Shown: positions 61,078 through 64,000 of the stretch, piece after piece | How positions within the stretch are numbered: position 1 is the stretch's first letter | Layout of the letters: each line of letters begins with the position of its first letter | Origin: Chitinophagaceae bacterium UBA7600 | Lineage (GTDB): Bacteria; Bacteroidota; Bacteroidia; Chitinophagales; Chitinophagaceae | DNA length: 64,000 nucleotides | Assembly: GCA_002478885.1 (NCBI GenBank) | Contig: DLKC01000026.1 | Location: 61,499 to 125,498, forward strand | Reading direction: 5' to 3' | Made by a program: the position numbers and the translations under genes | Notes under the pieces: generated by a model | Told to the model about the DNA's origin: nothing | The model's input: only the letters and a program-made list of their open reading frames with translations | Databases searched by the model: none

Positions 61078-61120
61078 CAGTGTGCGACGCAACGGAGATG
61101 ACCGCGATTGTATTGCCCGG
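61078..61120 (+). repeat. Dispersed repeat copy 22 (short form)
   Basis: CAGTGTGCGACGCAAC at 61078-61093, 21-nt spacer, GCCCGG at 61115-61120, ending 9 nt from the adenosyltransferase stop codon. Confidence 0.8.
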
Positions 61121-61129
61121 TCCGGGAAA

Positions 61130-61690
61130 TTATAACCTTGCTTTCCACGGTATTTCCGGAACCTGAAACAGGTGTCCGGTATAGCGCGCCAGCACAAACA
61201 AATAGTCGCTTAAGCGGTTCAGGTATTTAATTACCAGTGGGTCAACAAACATATCGTGTTCCTGTAAATTAACACACAATCTTTCTGCCCGGCGGCAAAC
61301 ACACCGCGCAATATGAATCGTGGAAATGGCAACATGACCGCCGGGGATAATGAAGAATTTCATTGCAGGCAATACTTCGTTCATTTTGTCTATTTCCTGC
61401 TCCAGCAGGGTGATATCACTTTCTTTAAGATCGGGGATTTTGAGTGCGGGTTCCTTTTCGGGGTCGCAGGCAAGGGATGATCCAATAGTGAAGAGCCTGT
61501 CCTGTACTTCCTTTAATGTAGTTTTACTTTGCTGATCTGTTGCGTGGTCATTGCATAACCCGATAAAGGAGTTCAGTTCATCCACCGTTCCATAAGATTC
61601 AATCCGGATATGGCTTTTAGGAATTTTTGTGCCGCCTATCAGGCTCGTATTTCCTTTATCACCTGTTTTTGTATAGATCTTCATTGCCAT
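61130..61690 (-). CDS. Cobalamin adenosyltransferase, PduO type
   Basis: 186 residues. Transfers adenosyl from ATP to cob(I)alamin to make coenzyme B12. The N-terminal ATP site KIYTKTGDKGNTSLIGG (residues 3-19) and KIPKSHIRIESYGTVDELNSFIGL, the RCVCRRAERLCV helix and LNRLSDYLFVLARY are all diagnostic. ATG 61684 (MKIYTKTG) is an equally good start. A TAATTTTG box lies at 61722-61729. No B12 synthesis or B12-dependent enzyme gene is nearby. Confidence 0.93.
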   Translation of the reverse strand: MAMKIYTKTGDKGNTSLIGGTKIPKSHIRIESYGTVDELNSFIGLCNDHATDQQSKTTLKEVQDRLFTIGSSLACDPEKEPALKIPDLKESDITLLEQEIDKMNEVLPAMKFFIIPGGHVAISTIHIARCVCRRAERLCVNLQEHDMFVDPLVIKYLNRLSDYLFVLARYTGHLFQVPEIPWKARL

Positions 61691-61721
61691 TGCCTGAACC
61701 CGGTTTAATTTGTTTATTGAA

Positions 61722-61729
61722 CAAAATTA
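61722..61729 (-). promoter_or_regulatory. -7 promoter box for the adenosyltransferase
   Basis: Minus-strand TAATTTTG matches TAnnTTTG, about 31 nt before the start. Confidence 0.4.
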
Positions 61730-61783
61730 TCAGCAATTGGTTGGAGATAACCGGAATTATTATGCACAGGGCAGTGCGTAAAA

Positions 61784-62503
61784 TCAAGAGTGCTGAAGCA
61801 ACTCAGCATGGCCTTCTGATTTTGTATTGTCGCTTTCGATAAAACCATCGCGCAGGCGCACTACACGTTTTGCGAAACCAGCAATATCTTCTTCGTGTGT
61901 TACCAGTACCACGGTATTACCGGCGGCCTGTATTTCGCCGAAAATATGCATGATCTCAACCGAAGTCTTTGAGTCAAGGTTACCGGTTGGTTCATCTGCA
62001 AGTAAAATAGATGGGTTGTTTACCAGGGCCCTCGCGATCGCAACCCTTTGTATTTGCCCACCGCTCATTTCATTGGGTTTATGATGACTTCTGTCGGCAA
62101 GACTTACTTTTTTTAAGGCTTCCATTGCTCTGTCTATCCGGTCCTTTTTATTTACACCGGCGTAGATCAGGGGAAGGGCAACATTTTCAGCGGCTGTTAA
62201 CCTTGGCAAAAGATTGAATTGCTGAAAGACAAAGCCGATTTCTTTGTTGCGAATATCTGCCAGGTCATCATCGGCCATTTTACTAACATCGCTGCCATTG
62301 AGAATATACGATCCTGAAGTTGGCGTATCGAGACACCCGAGAATATTCATCAGGGTACTCTTACCGCTACCACTCGGCCCCATTAACGCTACGTATTCGT
62401 TCTTGAAAATATCAAGGCTAACACCTTTCAGGACTTCTATTGAATTAGAGCCCATAAAATAGGTCTTCCGTATTTCTCCCAGGTGAATAATTGATGCTGC
62501 CAT
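61784..62503 (-). CDS. ABC transporter ATP-binding protein (LolD/MacB type)
   Basis: 239 residues. Walker [10 protein letters not shown] near 41, Q-loop [25 protein letters not shown] signature [19 protein letters not shown], Walker [18 protein letters not shown]-loop VVLVTHEE. These features fit the MacB/LolD/FtsE-like class that energises lipoprotein release or efflux of peptides and macrolides. No FtsX-like permease gene is adjacent, so its partner is encoded elsewhere. Upstream gatC is 52 nt away. Confidence 0.92.
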   Translation of the reverse strand: MAASIIHLGEIRKTYFMGSNSIEVLKGVSLDIFKNEYVALMGPSGSGKSTLMNILGCLDTPTSGSYILNGSDVSKMADDDLADIRNKEIGFVFQQFNLLPRLTAAENVALPLIYAGVNKKDRIDRAMEALKKVSLADRSHHKPNEMSGGQIQRVAIARALVNNPSILLADEPTGNLDSKTSVEIMHIFGEIQAAGNTVVLVTHEEDIAGFAKRVVRLRDGFIESDNTKSEGHAELLQHS

Positions 62504-62555
62504 TATGTATATTTTTAGCCTTGCTTTAAATTTTTTGGACTCCGCGAAGTAGGTT

Positions 62556-62846
62556 TTATTTTCTTATCACTTTTGGAACCTTAAAGAATGTTCCATCAGT
62601 AACCGGTGCATTTTCCAATGCATCCTGCCTTGTTGCAGAACCTTTTACCTCATCTTCCCTTAAAACATTAATGGCATTCCCCATGTGCTGAAGTGGTTCT
62701 ACGCCGCTTGTTTCAATCTCGGACAGCTTTTCTACAAATGAAATCATCTTTTGAAGATCCGCTGCTATGGCGGTTTTCTCGCTTTCTTCATAATGAAGTC
62801 TTGATAGATGCGCAATATGATCTACCAGGGCACTGTTAACTTCCAT
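62556..62846 (-). CDS. gatC: Aspartyl/glutamyl-tRNA amidotransferase subunit C
   Basis: 96 residues from ATG 62846 ([24 protein letters not shown]). Small subunit of the GatCAB amidotransferase that turns Glu-tRNA(Gln) into Gln-tRNA(Gln) or Asp-tRNA(Asn) into Asn-tRNA(Asn). The family pattern is clear: [42 protein letters not shown] and [33 protein letters not shown]. The frame extends to 62903, but TATTTTTG at 62852-62859 supports the short start. gatA and gatB are not adjacent. Confidence 0.93.
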   Translation of the reverse strand: MEVNSALVDHIAHLSRLHYEESEKTAIAADLQKMISFVEKLSEIETSGVEPLQHMGNAINVLREDEVKGSATRQDALENAPVTDGTFFKVPKVIRK

Positions 62847-62851
62847 AAGAA

Positions 62852-62859
62852 CAAAAATA
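62852..62859 (-). promoter_or_regulatory. -7 box five bases before gatC
   Basis: TATTTTTG followed by TTCTT and the ATG at 62846, the same spacing as upstream of the GT2 gene. Suggests leaderless transcription. Confidence 0.4.
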
Positions 62860-63180
62860 ATCGAACATTCTTTCAACTGCTCCAAAAAATATAGAAACGG
62901 CAAAAATTCAATATTGCTGCATTATTTGACTGACAAGTTATTTTAGAGATCACAGCACGAAAGGCTTACACCCCTTTCCATATGTTTTGTACACGGCAGC
63001 ATATAGCATAAGCGCTTTAACATTAATACCGGAACTGTTTATTTGAAAGGGTTCACTTAAGAGCTGATATTAATTGTTGATAACTTGATATAGCTGCAGA
63101 TCGCTTATAAAAAACCGTATAAAAAATAATTAAGAGGCAGCAATTTTTATCCCAAAAGTGGAAAAATTAAAAAAATTACG

Positions 63181-63188
63181 TAGGTTTG
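63181..63188 (+). promoter_or_regulatory. -7 promoter box for the response regulator
   Basis: TAGGTTTG, 10 nt before ATG 63199. The rest of the 350-nt gatC-regulator gap is AT-rich and holds nothing else I can call. Confidence 0.4.
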
Positions 63189-63198
63189 GATATTGCGT

Positions 63199-64000
63199 AT
63201 GAAGCAGAACCCAATATCTATTTATATCGTTGAAGACGATCCGGTCTACGGTGCAGTGTTGTCCCATTTCTTATCACTAAACCCTGATTTTCAAGTCAAA
63301 AAATTTACTACTGCAAAAGAATTTTTGTCAGCCCTTAGTGTAAAGCCCGACATTGTCACACTCGATTATTCACTTCCCGATGTTAACGGGGATCAGCTTT
63401 TATCCCAGGTTAAATCAATAGCCCCGGCAACTAAGGTGATTATTATCTCAGGCCAGGAAAATATAAAAATAGCCATCGAACTTTTCAAAAAAGGCGCCGA
63501 CGATTACATCGTAAAAGACAACGATACACAGGAAAGGTTATGGATGTCCATTCGCAACCTGCGGGAAAATATCAGCCTGAAAAAGGAAATAGACAGCCTG
63601 CAACAGGAGGTCCAGAAGAAATATAATTTTCAGAAGGCCATAACGGGTAATAGTCCGGCTATGAAGCAGGTGTTTAATATGATGGAAAAAGCCGCTTCGA
63701 CCAATATCACTGTTTCTATTACAGGTGAAACAGGAACCGGTAAGGACCTTGTAGCAAAAGCCATCCATTTCAATTCTGAAAGAAAGAAATTTCCTTTTGT
63801 TCCGGTTAACGTAGCAGCAATACCAAGAGAGCTTTTGGAAAGCGAGTTGTTCGGTCATGAAAAAGGCGCGTTTACAGGTGCCGCTGGGAGAAGGATCGGG
63901 AAATTTGAAGAGGCAAATAAAGGCACCCTGTTTCTTGACGAAATAGGCGAGATGGACATCAACATGCAGGCAAAGATCCTTAGGGTTTTGCAGGAACAGG
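63199..64000 (+). CDS. Sigma-54-dependent response regulator (NtrC type), partial
   Basis: Truncated by the window edge; 267 codons visible from ATG 63199 ([18 protein letters not shown]). The receiver domain (residues 4-125) has the acidic pair EDD at 11-13, the phosphorylation Asp in [12 protein letters not shown] (about 56), and the Lys of YIVKDND. The AAA+ sigma-54-interaction domain begins near 150: [15 protein letters not shown], Walker [31 protein letters not shown] with the sigma-54-contact GAFTGA loop, and [12 protein letters not shown]-terminal Fis-type DNA-binding domain is expected beyond the edge. No histidine kinase upstream. Confidence 0.93.
   Translation, partial: MKQNPISIYIVEDDPVYGAVLSHFLSLNPDFQVKKFTTAKEFLSALSVKPDIVTLDYSLPDVNGDQLLSQVKSIAPATKVIIISGQENIKIAIELFKKGADDYIVKDNDTQERLWMSIRNLRENISLKKEIDSLQQEVQKKYNFQKAITGNSPAMKQVFNMMEKAASTNITVSITGETGTGKDLVAKAIHFNSERKKFPFVPVNVAAIPRELLESELFGHEKGAFTGAAGRRIGKFEEANKGTLFLDEIGEMDINMQAKILRVLQEQ

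Noticed and set aside
2489..61120. Repeat family with fixed-length variable spacers as a CRISPR-like array
   Set aside because: Copies are dispersed singly or in inverted pairs between genes, never in tandem, and no cas gene is present.

Overview
The window reads as an ordinary chromosomal segment of a Bacteroidota bacterium, most likely family Chitinophagaceae or a close relative. This is inference from gene content and signals: a type IX secretion sorting tail on an NHL-repeat protein (13161-15887), many TAnnTTTG (-7) promoter boxes of the Bacteroidota type, weak ribosome binding sites, a MetRS with a fused C-terminal tRNA-binding domain, a dihydroorotase with the DDQVHFREPG variant, DUF3467 and DUF1003 proteins, GH95, and abundant exported proteins of unknown role. 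No phage, integrase, transposase, rRNA, tRNA or CRISPR array was seen.

Layout. 1-5.4 kb: apolipoprotein N-acyltransferase, a HAD phosphatase, an acyl-CoA synthetase and a secreted protein of a conserved unnamed family. 5.6-16 kb: GH95 fucosidase, an SDR, small membrane and secreted proteins, a GT2 glycosyltransferase and the large NHL/T9SS surface protein. 16-23 kb (minus): 2-oxoglutarate dehydrogenase E2, then a likely operon CpeT-like protein > PIG-L deacetylase > 53-aa membrane protein > 39-aa membrane protein > sodium:solute symporter; the last two small genes were recovered by hand. 23-30.5 kb: RibBA, dihydroorotase, a MutS-like ATPase, DUF1003, a sugar-isomerase-like TIM barrel, DUF3467 and an alpha/beta hydrolase. 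30.7-33.7 kb: a large DUF6067-type glycosidase-like protein. 33.9-40.4 kb: GntP permease, RidA, D-threonine aldolase/D-serine dehydratase-like enzyme, M19 dipeptidase, CoA-transferase and a Rid-fold lipoprotein, which together look like a D-amino-acid utilisation module. 40.5-47.4 kb (minus): YtcJ-like amidohydrolase, an exported trio (AGE epimerase, enolase-superfamily enzyme, RraA-like protein) and an LD-carboxypeptidase. 47.5-64 kb: MetRS, two NAD(P) oxidoreductases, FadN-type beta-oxidation enzyme, CotH-like protein, a DsbA-fold protein lacking its first active-site cysteine, ClpB, a serine hydrolase, a two-TM protein, cobalamin adenosyltransferase, a LolD/MacB-type ABC ATPase, GatC, and the start of a sigma-54 response regulator cut by the window edge.

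The most unusual signal is not a gene. At least 22 copies of one dispersed intergenic element punctuate the window, about one per 3 kb. Each has a near-invariant box (GTACAAGTGTGCGACGCAAC), a mostly variable spacer of 21-23 nt, and a second box GCCGGG followed by an A-rich tail. Eight copies carry, at exactly the same point, an extra 23-nt palindromic hairpin. Three pairs form head-to-head composites of about 190-220 bp that nearly fill their intergenic gaps, and the outer ends often abut stop codons. Architecture suggests a REP/REPIN-like or MITE-like family; no mobilising enzyme is present here.
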